From: Gemmatimonadaceae bacterium
Lineage (GTDB): Bacteria; Gemmatimonadota; Gemmatimonadetes; Gemmatimonadales; Gemmatimonadaceae
Direction of reading: 5' to 3'
Length of the DNA stretch: 5,933 nt
NCBI GenBank assembly: GCA_019689955.1
Contig: JADGGM010000217.1
Coordinates: 1-5,933, forward strand
Shown: positions 1-5,933 of the stretch, piece by piece
How the letters are laid out: every line of letters begins with the position of its first letter
How positions within the stretch are numbered: the first letter of the stretch is position 1
Made by a program: the position numbers and the translations under genes
The notes under the pieces: generated by a model
Database searches by the model: none
What the model saw: only the letters and a program-made list of their open reading frames with translations
What the model was told of the DNA's origin: nothing

Positions 1-2
1 AC

Positions 3-2627
3 ATCGCGCTCGAGACGGACCGGCTCATCGCCGAAGGGCGCTCGCCGGAGGACGCCGCGTACGAGGCGCGGCGGCGCTTCGGGAACGTCACGCTCGTGCG
101 GGAGACGTTTCACCAGCGTCGCACGATCGGGTGGGTCGAGGCCATCCCCCAGCACCTCCGCCGCGCCGCGCGCCGGCTGGCGCGGAAGCCCGTCTTCTCG
201 GCGACCGCCGTGCTCACGCTGACGCTCGGGATCGGCGCGACCACCGCGGTGTTCAGCCTGGTCAATGCCGTCCTCCTCCGCCCGCTCCCCTTCGTACGGC
301 CCGAGGAGCTCGTGGACGTCTCGCACACCATCGTGTTGCAGGGCGCGAGCCACGTGGACCAGTCGGACGCAACGTACCTCTACTATCGCCGTGCGAACCA
401 CGTCTTCACGGACGTCGGCGCGTATCAGACCGTGGCGGTGAACGTGAGCGGGGCCGGCGATGCGGTGCACGCCGAGCGCGTGGAGGCGGCGCGCGCGAGC
501 GCGAGCCTGTTCCGCGTGCTCGGCGTCGCGCCGCTCGCGGGGCGAGCGTTCCGCGAGAGCGAGGATCTCCCCGGCGGAGCGCCGGTGGTCCTCCTCGGCG
601 AAGGGTTGTGGAAGCGGCAGTACGGCGCCGACCCGAACATCGTCGGCCGAACGATCACGGTCGATGGGATCGCGCGCGAGGTGGTGGGGGTGATGCCTGA
701 CGCGTTCGCGTTCCCCGACGATCGGACCGCGCTCTGGCTCCCCATCGGGGTCGACCCGGCGAGGACCGAGTCGGCGACGTTCGACCTGCACGTCGTCGCA
801 CGCCTGCGTCCGGGCGTCAGTCTCGACGCCGCGGCGGCCGATCTCGACCAGCTGCTGCCGCACGTCCCCGAGGCGTTCCCGGGGCGGCTCACGGCCAACG
901 CGATCGCCGTGACGCACATGCACCCGCTGGTGCGGTCGTTGCGCGACACGATGGTGGGCGGGGTGAGCCGCGCGCTGTGGGTGGTCTTCGGCGCGGCGGG
1001 GTTCCTCCTGCTCATCGCGTGCGCGAACGTCGCGAACCTCTTTCTGGTCCGCGCGGAGGAGCGGCAGCACGACCTGGTCGTGCGCCGCGCGCTCGGGGCG
1101 GGGCGGGGGGCCATCGTCGCCGAGCTCTTCTTCGAAGGGCTCATCGTCGCGGCGATCGGCGCGGCGCTCGGGCTCGCGCTGGCGCAGGCCGGGCTCGGCG
1201 CGCTTCGGTCCGCGGGATCGGGGATCGCCATCCCGCGGCTGGCCGGGGTCGGGATCGACCGCGGCGTGCTCGCCGTCGCGGCGGGGATCACGCTGCTCAT
1301 CGCGCTCGTGATGAGCGTGATCCCGGCGCTCCGCGGGTACGGCGCGGGGGTCGCGACGGTCCTCGTTCAGACCGGGCGCACGGCGACGGCGGGGCGGAGC
1401 CGGCACCGCGTGCGCCGCGCGCTCGTGGTGGTGCAGGTGGCGCTCGCACTCGTGCTCATCACGGGCGCAGGGCTCATGGCGCGCAGCTTCCAGTCCCTGC
1501 GGTCTGTCCCGACCGGGTTCGAGAGCGCGCGGGCGGTCACCTTCCGCGTCGCGCTCCCCGACGCCGATTACCCCACCACGGCCGCAGCGCTCGGCCTCGT
1601 GACGCGCGCGCTCGACGAGATGTCCGCGCTCCCGGGCGTCGCCTCGGCGGGGGTGATCTCGAAGCTCCCGCTCGACGACGAGGGGCGTCGCGATACCGCG
1701 GTGTTCGTGGAGGACCGTCCGCTCGCACCGGGGGAGATGCCCAGCATCCACCAGGTCGTCTACGTGTCGCCGAGCGCGTTCGGCGCCCTCGGCATCCCGC
1801 TCATCCAGGGGCGCACGTTCGCGCGGCCCGATCCGGCGCGCGCGCCGCTCGATGTCGTCGTCACGCGCGCACTGGCGAAGCGGCATTGGGGGGACGCGCC
1901 GGCCGTGGGGCGCCGGATTCGCTTCACGCCGACGGGGGCGTGGTTCACCGTGATCGGTGTCACGGGCGACGTCCGCAGCACGCGCCTCGACGAGCCGCCC
2001 GACGAGACGGTCTACCTCCCGCTCGTGACTGCGCCCGGGCCCGCGGCGAGGGATGGCGGCGCAGGGGCGATGCGGTGGATGCCGCGGGATCTCACCTTTG
2101 TCGTGCGGAGTGCGGGGGACCCGCGTGGTCTCGTCGCCCCGATGGAGCGCACGTTCCGCACGCTCGCGCCGGCGATCCCGATCTACGGCCTCCGCCCGAT
2201 GCCTGAGGTGGTGGCGCGGTCGACGGCGCGGACCTCGTTCACGCTCGCGCTGCTCGAGATCGCGTCCATCGCCGCGCTGCTCATCGGCGCGGTGGGGCTC
2301 TACGGCGTCGTCTCGTACATGGTGAGCCTGCGCGTGCGGGAGATGGCCGTCCGCATGGCGCTCGGCGCGCAGCCTCGGGCGCTGCGGTGGCAGGTGCTGC
2401 GACAGTCGGTGACGGTGGCCGCGGTCGGCATCGCCCTCGGCCTCGCGGCGGCGTTGATGCTCGTGCGCTTTGTGACCGCGCTCCTCTTCCGCGTCGCGCC
2501 CACCGATCCGGCGACGCTGCTCGGCGCCGTCGTCGTGATGGTGGGCGTGGCGATCGCGGCGAGCTGGTTCCCGGCGCAGCGCGCGGCGACGATCGACATC
2601 GCGACGGCACTGCGGCCGGACGTGTGA
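3..2627 (+). CDS. ADOP-family duplicated MacB/FtsX-like ABC permease, 5'-partial
   Basis: Inner-membrane permease of the ADOP type (acidobacterial duplicated orphan permease), related to MacB and FtsX. The reading frame is open from the first bases of the window and no ATG lies upstream, so the true start is outside. A GTG at 96 falls inside the conserved ADOP N-terminal segment (motif EARRRFGN, about 72-95) and is unlikely to be the start. Counting from GTG 96, a first membrane helix (about 34-60, with TLTLGIGATTAVFS) leads into a periplasmic MacB-like domain. A three-helix FtsX domain follows (about 290-412, with ACANVANLFLVR and RRALGAGR). The whole arrangement repeats: helix at about 437-460, second periplasmic domain, second FtsX domain (about 712-835, with GLYGVVSYMV and VREMAVRMALGA). 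Eight helices are expected. Family members often lack an adjacent ATPase gene, and none is visible here. The substrate cannot be read from sequence. It ends 20 bases before the convergent vapC. Confidence 0.95.
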   Translation: MALETDRLIAEGRSPEDAAYEARRRFGNVTLVRETFHQRRTIGWVEAIPQHLRRAARRLARKPVFSATAVLTLTLGIGATTAVFSLVNAVLLRPLPFVRPEELVDVSHTIVLQGASHVDQSDATYLYYRRANHVFTDVGAYQTVAVNVSGAGDAVHAERVEAARASASLFRVLGVAPLAGRAFRESEDLPGGAPVVLLGEGLWKRQYGADPNIVGRTITVDGIAREVVGVMPDAFAFPDDRTALWLPIGVDPARTESATFDLHVVARLRPGVSLDAAAADLDQLLPHVPEAFPGRLTANAIAVTHMHPLVRSLRDTMVGGVSRALWVVFGAAGFLLLIACANVANLFLVRAEERQHDLVVRRALGAGRGAIVAELFFEGLIVAAIGAALGLALAQAGLGALRSAGSGIAIPRLAGVGIDRGVLAVAAGITLLIALVMSVIPALRGYGAGVATVLVQTGRTATAGRSRHRVRRALVVVQVALALVLITGAGLMARSFQSLRSVPTGFESARAVTFRVALPDADYPTTAAALGLVTRALDEMSALPGVASAGVISKLPLDDEGRRDTAVFVEDRPLAPGEMPSIHQVVYVSPSAFGALGIPLIQGRTFARPDPARAPLDVVVTRALAKRHWGDAPAVGRRIRFTPTGAWFTVIGVTGDVRSTRLDEPPDETVYLPLVTAPGPAARDGGAGAMRWMPRDLTFVVRSAGDPRGLVAPMERTFRTLAPAIPIYGLRPMPEVVARSTARTSFTLALLEIASIAALLIGAVGLYGVVSYMVSLRVREMAVRMALGAQPRALRWQVLRQSVTVAAVGIALGLAAALMLVRFVTALLFRVAPTDPATLLGAVVVMVGVAIAASWFPAQRAATIDIATALRPDV

Positions 2628-2647
2628 GCGAGGAGGGTGCGGCGTTG

Positions 2648-3055
2648 CTATGCGTCGGTCGCGAACGACGCCAGCGCAACGGCCGTCTCCGGAAAGCTCG
2701 CCAGCAGGCGGCGGTCCGATGTCACCAGCGGCACGTTGAGCGCCCGTGCCAGCGCCACGAGCTCGCAGTCGTAGGCCGACAGGCCGCTCGCCGCCGCCAA
2801 CGCGAGCACGGCCGCGCTCTCCACGGCGTACTCCCGCCCCGCCAACAACTCTTCCGCTGCGACCTGTACCTCCAACGCCTGGGCCAACGTGAGATGCCGC
2901 TGGCGAAGATAGAGCGTCAGTACGTTGCGAAGCTCACTGCGCCACAGCAGGGGCGCGGCCCACACCGCGTCGGCCGCCACCGTTGCCCGAGCCGCCTCCG
3001 TATGTTCGCCAGGTAATAGGAGGTACGCGATGACGTTCGTATCGACGACGATCAC
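2648..3055 (-). CDS. vapC: PIN-domain toxin, VapC family
   Basis: Probable Mg-dependent endoribonuclease toxin of 135 residues, a normal PIN-toxin length. The four acidic PIN residues are visible: D5 (in VIVVDTNVI), E41 (WRSELRNVL), D96 (SAYDCELVALA) and D114 (TSDRRLL). The pattern resembles the COG4113 group of VapC-like proteins. The GTG at 3055 is preferred as start because it puts the DTN motif at the N-terminus and overlaps the antitoxin stop as GTGA. A longer frame to 3193 would only add an Arg/Pro-rich stretch antisense-free of any domain and lying inside the antitoxin gene. No Shine-Dalgarno sequence precedes the GTG, so translation is probably coupled to the antitoxin. Codons CTA and TTA at L13-L14 are unusual next to the GC-rich neighbours and fit horizontal acquisition. 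The RNA target is unknown; VapC proteins commonly cut tRNA or rRNA, but this cannot be told here. Confidence 0.93.
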   Translation of the reverse strand: MIVVDTNVIAYLLLPGEHTEAARATVAADAVWAAPLLWRSELRNVLTLYLRQRHLTLAQALEVQVAAEELLAGREYAVESAAVLALAAASGLSAYDCELVALARALNVPLVTSDRRLLASFPETAVALASFATDA

Positions 3056-3294
3056 GGCCGGCCGGCAGATTTCGCGGCCCGCAACCGGGCGTCGGTCAGT
3101 GGCGGCACATGTAGGCGCTGCCGGAGGGCATCCGCGCGCGCCAACACCGTCCGCGGGTCGACGGCTTCGGCGGCCACGGCCCGCTCGAGGCACACCAGAA
3201 TTTCACTGTTGAGACTTCGGCGGTGCTCCGCCGCCCGCTTCTTCAGGCGGCGGTAGAGCGGGTCCGGCATGCTCTTGATGGTGAGGGAAGGCAT
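3052..3294 (-). CDS. vapB: Ribbon-helix-helix antitoxin, VapB/FitA-like
   Basis: Cognate antitoxin of the downstream PIN toxin, 80 residues. The N-terminal part (about 2-40) has the ribbon-helix-helix pattern of FitA/Arc-type proteins: a short beta strand (SLTIKSMP), helix one (DPLYRRLKKRAAEH), then RRSLNSEIL and helix two. This dimeric fold binds DNA through the strand. The rest (about 41-80, with TVLARADALRQRL) is predicted to wrap around and inhibit the toxin, as in related complexes. The ATG at 3294 has GGAGG five bases upstream. The gene comes first in the pair and its TGA overlaps the toxin GTG by four bases, the usual arrangement for keeping antitoxin in excess. The pair probably represses its own promoter through the repeats at 3307-3334. 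Naming it vapB rather than fitA is a convention; the family assignment is secure. Confidence 0.93.
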   Translation of the reverse strand: MPSLTIKSMPDPLYRRLKKRAAEHRRSLNSEILVCLERAVAAEAVDPRTVLARADALRQRLHVPPLTDARLRAAKSAGRP

Positions 3295-3299
3295 AAGAT

Positions 3300-3304
3300 C
3301 CTCC
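3300..3304 (-). promoter_or_regulatory. Shine-Dalgarno site of the antitoxin gene
   Basis: On the minus strand this reads GGAGG, five bases before the ATG at 3294. It supports that start and gives the antitoxin a strong initiation site, whereas the toxin has none. Confidence 0.8.
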
Positions 3305-3306
3305 GC

Positions 3307-3334
3307 GGTTCCATGATGGTTCCATATTGGAACC
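3307..3334 (-). promoter_or_regulatory. Probable vapBC operator: three 7-base half-sites
   Basis: On the plus strand GGTTCCA occurs at 3307-3313 and 3318-3324, and its inverse TGGAACC at 3328-3334. The last two form a perfect inverted repeat with a TAT spacer (GGTTCCATATTGGAACC). Half-site starts are 11 and 10 bases apart, about one helical turn, so bound dimers would sit on one face of the DNA. The site is 12 to 40 bases upstream of the antitoxin start, is more AT-rich than its surroundings, and overlaps the candidate -10 element. Ribbon-helix-helix antitoxins usually bind such repeats in their own promoters. Binding by this antitoxin is inferred. Confidence 0.75.
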
Positions 3335-3359
3335 TATCAGGATCGCCCCGCACCGCCAA
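3331..3359 (-). promoter_or_regulatory. Candidate sigma70-like promoter of vapBC
   Basis: On the minus strand TTGGCG (3354-3359, four of six matches to TTGACA) and TAGGTT (3331-3336, three of six matches to TATAAT) are separated by exactly 17 bases. Transcription would start near 3323-3325 and give a leader of about 30 bases. The -10 element overlaps the outermost operator half-site, so repressor binding would block polymerase. The matches are weak and the promoter consensus of this lineage is uncertain. Confidence 0.35.
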
Positions 3360-3417
3360 GTTTGTGTCGCCGAACGCCCGACGTACCCACCGAGCGACGC
3401 CGTTGCGTGCACCCGTG

Positions 3418-4128
3418 TCACCCCGCAGGCTCGTCGACGATCTCCGCGCGGATCACGCGGTCGAGGCGCGGGAACCCGCGATCCAGGTACGCGTTCCCTC
3501 CGGTGATGATCTTCCCCTGCCGGTGCTGCCGGACCCCGCTCCCCGACTGCTCGCCGTAGCCGGCGTAGAGGCTGTCCAGCACCTCCATCCCCCGGACCAC
3601 GCGCCCGAAGACGGCGAACGGGTCGCGATCGTTGCGGGTGTTGTCGCGCAGGTTCACGTACACCTGCGTGCTCGCGGTCCCCGGGACGGTGTCGCGCGCG
3701 AAGGCGAGCGTGCCGCGCAGGTTGCTGCCGTACTTCGGGTCGTCCACGAAGGGCGCGTGCACCCACACCGCGTTCACGGCCGGATCGCCGTGCAGCCCCC
3801 ATTGCACGATGTAGTGCGGCACGACTCGGTGAAAGCGCACGTCGTCGTAGTAGCCGAGGCGGATGAGGTTGTAGAAGCGGTCGGACCCATGCGGCGCGTC
3901 GGCGCGCACGCATCGAACCACGAAGTCTCCCTTCGACGTCTCGAAGCGAGCGTACCACACCGGTGGCGACGGGCGCTGCCATTCGGCGTTGGATGGATCG
4001 AGCAGGACGGAGGCCGTGCGGGGGCGCGCGCTCGGCCGCTGCCGCGTGCAGGCCGGCGCCACGCTCGCCAGGAGCGCGGCCGCGAGGACGAGGGCGGCGA
4101 CGGTGCGCCGCGGCGATGTCGTCGTCAT
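3418..4128 (-). CDS. Exported cyclophilin-type peptidylprolyl cis-trans isomerase
   Basis: Foldase of 236 residues that interconverts cis and trans Xaa-Pro bonds, predicted to act outside the cytoplasm. Residues 1-27 are a signal peptide: RR at 7-8, a hydrophobic core (about 10-23), then APA-C27. This could be cut by signal peptidase I after APA, or C27 could be lipidated, although the lipobox is poor. The cyclophilin domain spans about 57-190. FHRVVPHYIVQ (99-109) carries the catalytic Arg (R101, human CypA R55) and Gln (Q109, CypA Q63). RGTLAFAR (138-145), STQVYV (153-158) and FAVFGRVV (171-178) follow the family core. A C-terminal extension (about 190-236, with GNAYLDRGFPRLD) recalls an extension of some bacterial cyclophilins. 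The ATG at 4128 overlaps the upstream gene's TGA as ATGA. A GAAGGG lies directly against the ATG, too close for a good ribosome site, so coupling is likely. The much longer open frame upstream is not coding. Confidence 0.93.
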   Translation of the reverse strand: MTTTSPRRTVAALVLAAALLASVAPACTRQRPSARPRTASVLLDPSNAEWQRPSPPVWYARFETSKGDFVVRCVRADAPHGSDRFYNLIRLGYYDDVRFHRVVPHYIVQWGLHGDPAVNAVWVHAPFVDDPKYGSNLRGTLAFARDTVPGTASTQVYVNLRDNTRNDRDPFAVFGRVVRGMEVLDSLYAGYGEQSGSGVRQHRQGKIITGGNAYLDRGFPRLDRVIRAEIVDEPAG

Positions 4129-4931
4129 CCCTTCAACACTGGAACGAGCACTGGGATCAGGACGGCCGCACCATCCATCAGCGCGTGCGCGAGGGCAAAC
4201 GGGATCAACCGGCGAAGCCGCAGATACAACAGCGTCTGGAAAATGGAAAACGGCACCGGCGCCAGCAACCGGTAGAGCATGAACTTCGCATCGAACGTCA
4301 ACGGCATGAAGGAATGTTGGAGTGACCACACGAACGACACCACCGCGACCGCCACCCCGGTGCTCCGGCACAGCACCTGGAAGCGGGGGAGGAGATAGCC
4401 GTTGTACGTCATCTGCTCGGTCAGCCCCCAGATGAACGGCCACACGAGCACCCCGTAGAGCACCGCCGGCAACGGCAGGCCTCCCGGGAGGTACGGCGGC
4501 GCGAGCGTGCCGTAGACGATCCAGTTTGCGGCAGACGTGCCGGCGAGGATGAAGACGAGGCTCACCGGGACGAGCGCGACGCCGAGCAGCAGATCGCGGC
4601 CCAGGCGTCCCCGCACGAACCCGACCAGATCGAACAGCCCGATCCCCTCGCGCCGCGTGAGGCGCCAGAGCAGCGCCAGGCACCCGGCGTCGATCAACGT
4701 CCCGTACACCGGCAGCCACGGCTCGGAGTCGTGCCAGGCGGTCGGCGACCCTTGCAGCGCGAAGATGGCCGCGATGACGGCCTGCGCTCCCACGGCGAGA
4801 ACTGATCGCGCGAACAGCATCAGCGCCGGGGCGTGCCACGTCAGCGTCCCCGCCTCCCGCCGCTGCAGGAGGGCGTCGTGGGAATTCGGGTTCATGGGCG
4901 GGATACCGGCCTCCCGAGTCGAGGTCTGCAT
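4125..4931 (-). CDS. CPBP-family intramembrane protease-like protein
   Basis: Multi-pass membrane protein of 268 residues, of the CPBP (CAAX protease and bacteriocin-processing, formerly Abi) family. A soluble N-terminus (1-33) precedes about seven hydrophobic segments near 34-58, 73-91, 112-131, 155-171, 191-205, 217-237 and 242-265. The three family motifs are present in modified form. Motif one, normally EExxxR, reads EQMTYN at 172-177, followed by GYLLPR. Motif two is WSLQH (202-206), giving H206. Motif three is HALMD (249-253), giving H249 and D253. Glutamate 172 and both histidines could still hold a catalytic zinc. The second Glu and the Arg are replaced, so activity is plausible but not certain. 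The ATG at 4931 has GGAGG eight bases upstream, while the internal ATG at 4895 has no properly spaced site. It is the first gene of an operon with the cyclophilin. The substrate is unknown. Confidence 0.88.
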   Translation of the reverse strand: MQTSTREAGIPPMNPNSHDALLQRREAGTLTWHAPALMLFARSVLAVGAQAVIAAIFALQGSPTAWHDSEPWLPVYGTLIDAGCLALLWRLTRREGIGLFDLVGFVRGRLGRDLLLGVALVPVSLVFILAGTSAANWIVYGTLAPPYLPGGLPLPAVLYGVLVWPFIWGLTEQMTYNGYLLPRFQVLCRSTGVAVAVVSFVWSLQHSFMPLTFDAKFMLYRLLAPVPFSIFQTLLYLRLRRLIPFALAHALMDGAAVLIPVLVPVLKG

Positions 4932-4939
4932 GGGTGGGT

Positions 4940-4944
4940 CCTCC
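4940..4944 (-). promoter_or_regulatory. Shine-Dalgarno site of the CPBP gene
   Basis: On the minus strand this reads GGAGG, eight bases before the ATG at 4931. It decides for this start over the internal in-frame ATG at 4895. Confidence 0.75.
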
Positions 4945-4956
4945 GAGTGATCGGGC

Positions 4957-4985
4957 CCGCGGACCGGTGGCCGCGCCGCGGACCG
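4957..4985. repeat. 10-base direct repeat CCGCGGACCG, two copies
   Basis: CCGCGGACCG occurs at 4957-4966 and 4976-4985, with starts 19 bases apart, inside the divergent intergenic region. It could be a regulator site serving one or both promoters. In such GC-rich DNA a chance match is also possible. Confidence 0.4.
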
Positions 4986-5015
4986 CGACGTACCTTCCAG
5001 CGTTCACTACCTCTC

Positions 5016-5020
5016 GAGGA
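5016..5020 (+). promoter_or_regulatory. Shine-Dalgarno site of the DUF885 gene
   Basis: GAGGA lies six bases before the GTG at 5027. Together with the signal peptide that begins there, it fixes this unusual start codon. Confidence 0.7.
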
Positions 5021-5026
5021 TGGTTC

Positions 5027-5933
5027 GTGACCGCTCGTCTCTCGCTCACCCGACCGGCGCGCCGCCTTGTCCTCGTCGCCGTCGCCGGCGCGCTCCATGC
5101 GCCTGCCGCCATGGCGCAGCAGGCCCACGGTGCTCCCATCCCCATCGCGCACCCGAGGCCCGTCGACCCGGCGGCGGCCTTCGCGTCAGTGCCGAACCTC
5201 CAGGCGCTCGTCGGAACGCGGAGTGAGATGGCCTCCGTCGTCGAATGGTTCACGGCGGACCAGCAAGCCCTCGGCCGCCGCTACGACGCCAACGGCTCCC
5301 CGGAGCAGCGCCGCCGGATGCGCGCGTTCTATGCCGGGTGGCGTACGCGGTTGCGCGAGGTGAACTTCGACAAGCTGTCGCAGGAAGGGCGCATCGACTA
5401 CGTGCTCCTCGACAACTACCTCCGCCACCGGCTCGCCCTGCTCGACCGCCAGGAGACCATGCGGCTCGAGATGGCACCCCTGCTGCCGTTCGCCGATACG
5501 CTCCTCTCGCTGCAGGACCGCCGCCGCGATCTGGTGACCATCGACCCGCAGGCCGCCGCGCACACGCTGGCGCAGGTCGCCCGACAGGTCGACAGCCTGC
5601 GCGCCCTGTTCGAGCCGGCCGGCCGCGGCCGCGGTGGCGAGGCGACCGATGGCGCGCCGCGCTCCGGTGCGGCGCCGCAGGTCTCGAGAACGGTGGCGAA
5701 CCGCGCGGCCGACGAGCTGGACCAGATGCGCGTGACGCTCGGCGGGTGGTACCGCTTCTACGACGGGTTCGATCCTGCCTTCTCGTGGTGGGTGAAGGAC
5801 CCGTACGCGCGCCTCGGGAACGCGCTCGCGGCGTACGCTCGCACCCTGCGCGAACGCGTGGTGGGCTTCTCGCCCGCGCTGGCGCAGCAGGCCGGGGCGA
5901 ACGAAGCCGGCCCCCAAGGTCGCGGCGGGGGAG
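5027..5933 (+). CDS. Secreted DUF885-family protein, 3'-partial
   Basis: N-terminal 302 codons of a DUF885 protein; the frame is still open at the window end. Family members usually have roughly 550-650 residues and resemble gluzincin metallopeptidases, but the zinc-binding part would lie downstream, so activity cannot be judged here. GTG 5027 is chosen because it follows GAGGA by six bases and starts a complete signal peptide: positive residues (TARLSLTRPARR), a hydrophobic core (about 14-22), and AMA before QQ at about 31. An internal ATG at 5111 would begin inside the cleavage site. Family-like segments include EGRIDYVLLDNYL (about 122-134), LLPFADTLLSLQDRR (about 149-163) and FDPAFSWWVKDPY (about 248-260, W254-W255). 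A Gly/Arg/Ala-rich, probably disordered insert lies at about 200-224. The protein is expected in the periplasm or outside the cell. It is transcribed divergently from the CPBP operon. Confidence 0.85.
   Translation, partial: MTARLSLTRPARRLVLVAVAGALHAPAAMAQQAHGAPIPIAHPRPVDPAAAFASVPNLQALVGTRSEMASVVEWFTADQQALGRRYDANGSPEQRRRMRAFYAGWRTRLREVNFDKLSQEGRIDYVLLDNYLRHRLALLDRQETMRLEMAPLLPFADTLLSLQDRRRDLVTIDPQAAAHTLAQVARQVDSLRALFEPAGRGRGGEATDGAPRSGAAPQVSRTVANRAADELDQMRVTLGGWYRFYDGFDPAFSWWVKDPYARLGNALAAYARTLRERVVGFSPALAQQAGANEAGPQGRGGG

Larger units (their letters stand above)
4932..5026. promoter_or_regulatory. Divergent intergenic region between the CPBP operon and the DUF885 gene
   Basis: These 95 bases separate two divergently transcribed units and must hold, or lie just downstream of, the promoters of both unless transcription starts inside the opposing genes. 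I see no convincing -35/-10 pair in either direction; TACCTT at 4991-4996 is the best -10-like string for the plus strand but has no partner. The assignment rests on gene arrangement. Confidence 0.4.

Noticed and set aside
425..1300. A 291-codon minus-strand open frame antisense to the permease
   Set aside because: Composition is Ser/Arg/Ala/Pro-rich with no domain or motif, and it lies opposite a strongly supported permease domain.
977..2206. A 409-codon plus-strand open frame in another frame of the permease
   Set aside because: Extremely Arg/Gly/Ala-rich translation typical of an off-frame reading of GC-rich DNA; the permease frame holds all the family motifs.
3360..3417. Possible terminator after the cyclophilin gene (GTCGC and GCGAC inverted arms)
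   Set aside because: Only about five base pairs with a loop of more than 20 bases and no following T-run.
3203..3982. A minus-strand open frame linking the cyclophilin region with the antitoxin region
   Set aside because: It is out of frame with both genes, crosses the vapBC promoter and operator, and has a low-complexity Arg-rich translation.
3418..5253. A single 611-residue minus-strand open frame spanning the cyclophilin, the CPBP gene and the start of the DUF885 gene
   Set aside because: Only its last 236 codons match a known family and have a signal peptide at the 4128 start. The upstream part is Arg/Ala/Pro-rich and runs out of frame through the well-supported CPBP gene, so it reflects few stop codons at high GC.
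5186..5917. A 243-codon minus-strand open frame antisense to the DUF885 gene
   Set aside because: It has no recognisable domain. The plus-strand frame has a ribosome site, a signal peptide and DUF885-like segments, and stays open to the window end.
1..5933. CRISPR array, tRNA, rRNA, insertion sequence or prophage elements
   Set aside because: No regularly spaced repeats, no tRNA-like cloverleaf or rRNA signature, no transposase or integrase motifs were seen in any frame.

Overview
The window is very GC-rich, bacterial and densely coded on both strands. An ADOP-type duplicated permease, a DUF885 secreted protein and GTG starts suggest a soil-type Gemmatimonadota or Acidobacteriota chromosome. 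This assignment rests on gene content and composition, not on a marker gene.

Layout from left to right. (1) Positions 3-2627, plus strand: most of a duplicated FtsX/MacB-like permease of the ADOP family, whose start lies before the window. (2) Positions 2648-3294, minus strand, convergent with the permease after only 20 bases: a compact vapBC-type toxin-antitoxin pair. The antitoxin (ribbon-helix-helix, FitA-like) comes first and overlaps the PIN-domain toxin by four bases (GTGA). In front of it (3307-3334) are three copies of a 7-base half-site, two of them forming a perfect inverted repeat over a plausible -10 element. This is very probably the autoregulatory operator. (3) Positions 3418-4931, minus strand: a two-gene operon with a CPBP-family multi-pass membrane protein first and an exported cyclophilin-type peptidylprolyl isomerase second, joined by an ATGA overlap. 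(4) Positions 4932-5026: a short divergent intergenic region with ribosome binding sites for both flanking genes and a 10-base direct repeat. (5) Positions 5027-5933, plus strand: the N-terminal half of a secreted DUF885 protein with a clear signal peptide, running off the window end.

The likely common theme is the cell envelope: an inner-membrane permease, an intramembrane protease-like protein, an exported foldase and an exported hydrolase-like protein. The toxin-antitoxin pair looks like a separate small insertion. Every gene falls into a known family and I see no convincing new system. The best leads are the three-half-site operator and the degenerate active-site motif of the CPBP protein, which is translationally coupled to a foldase.
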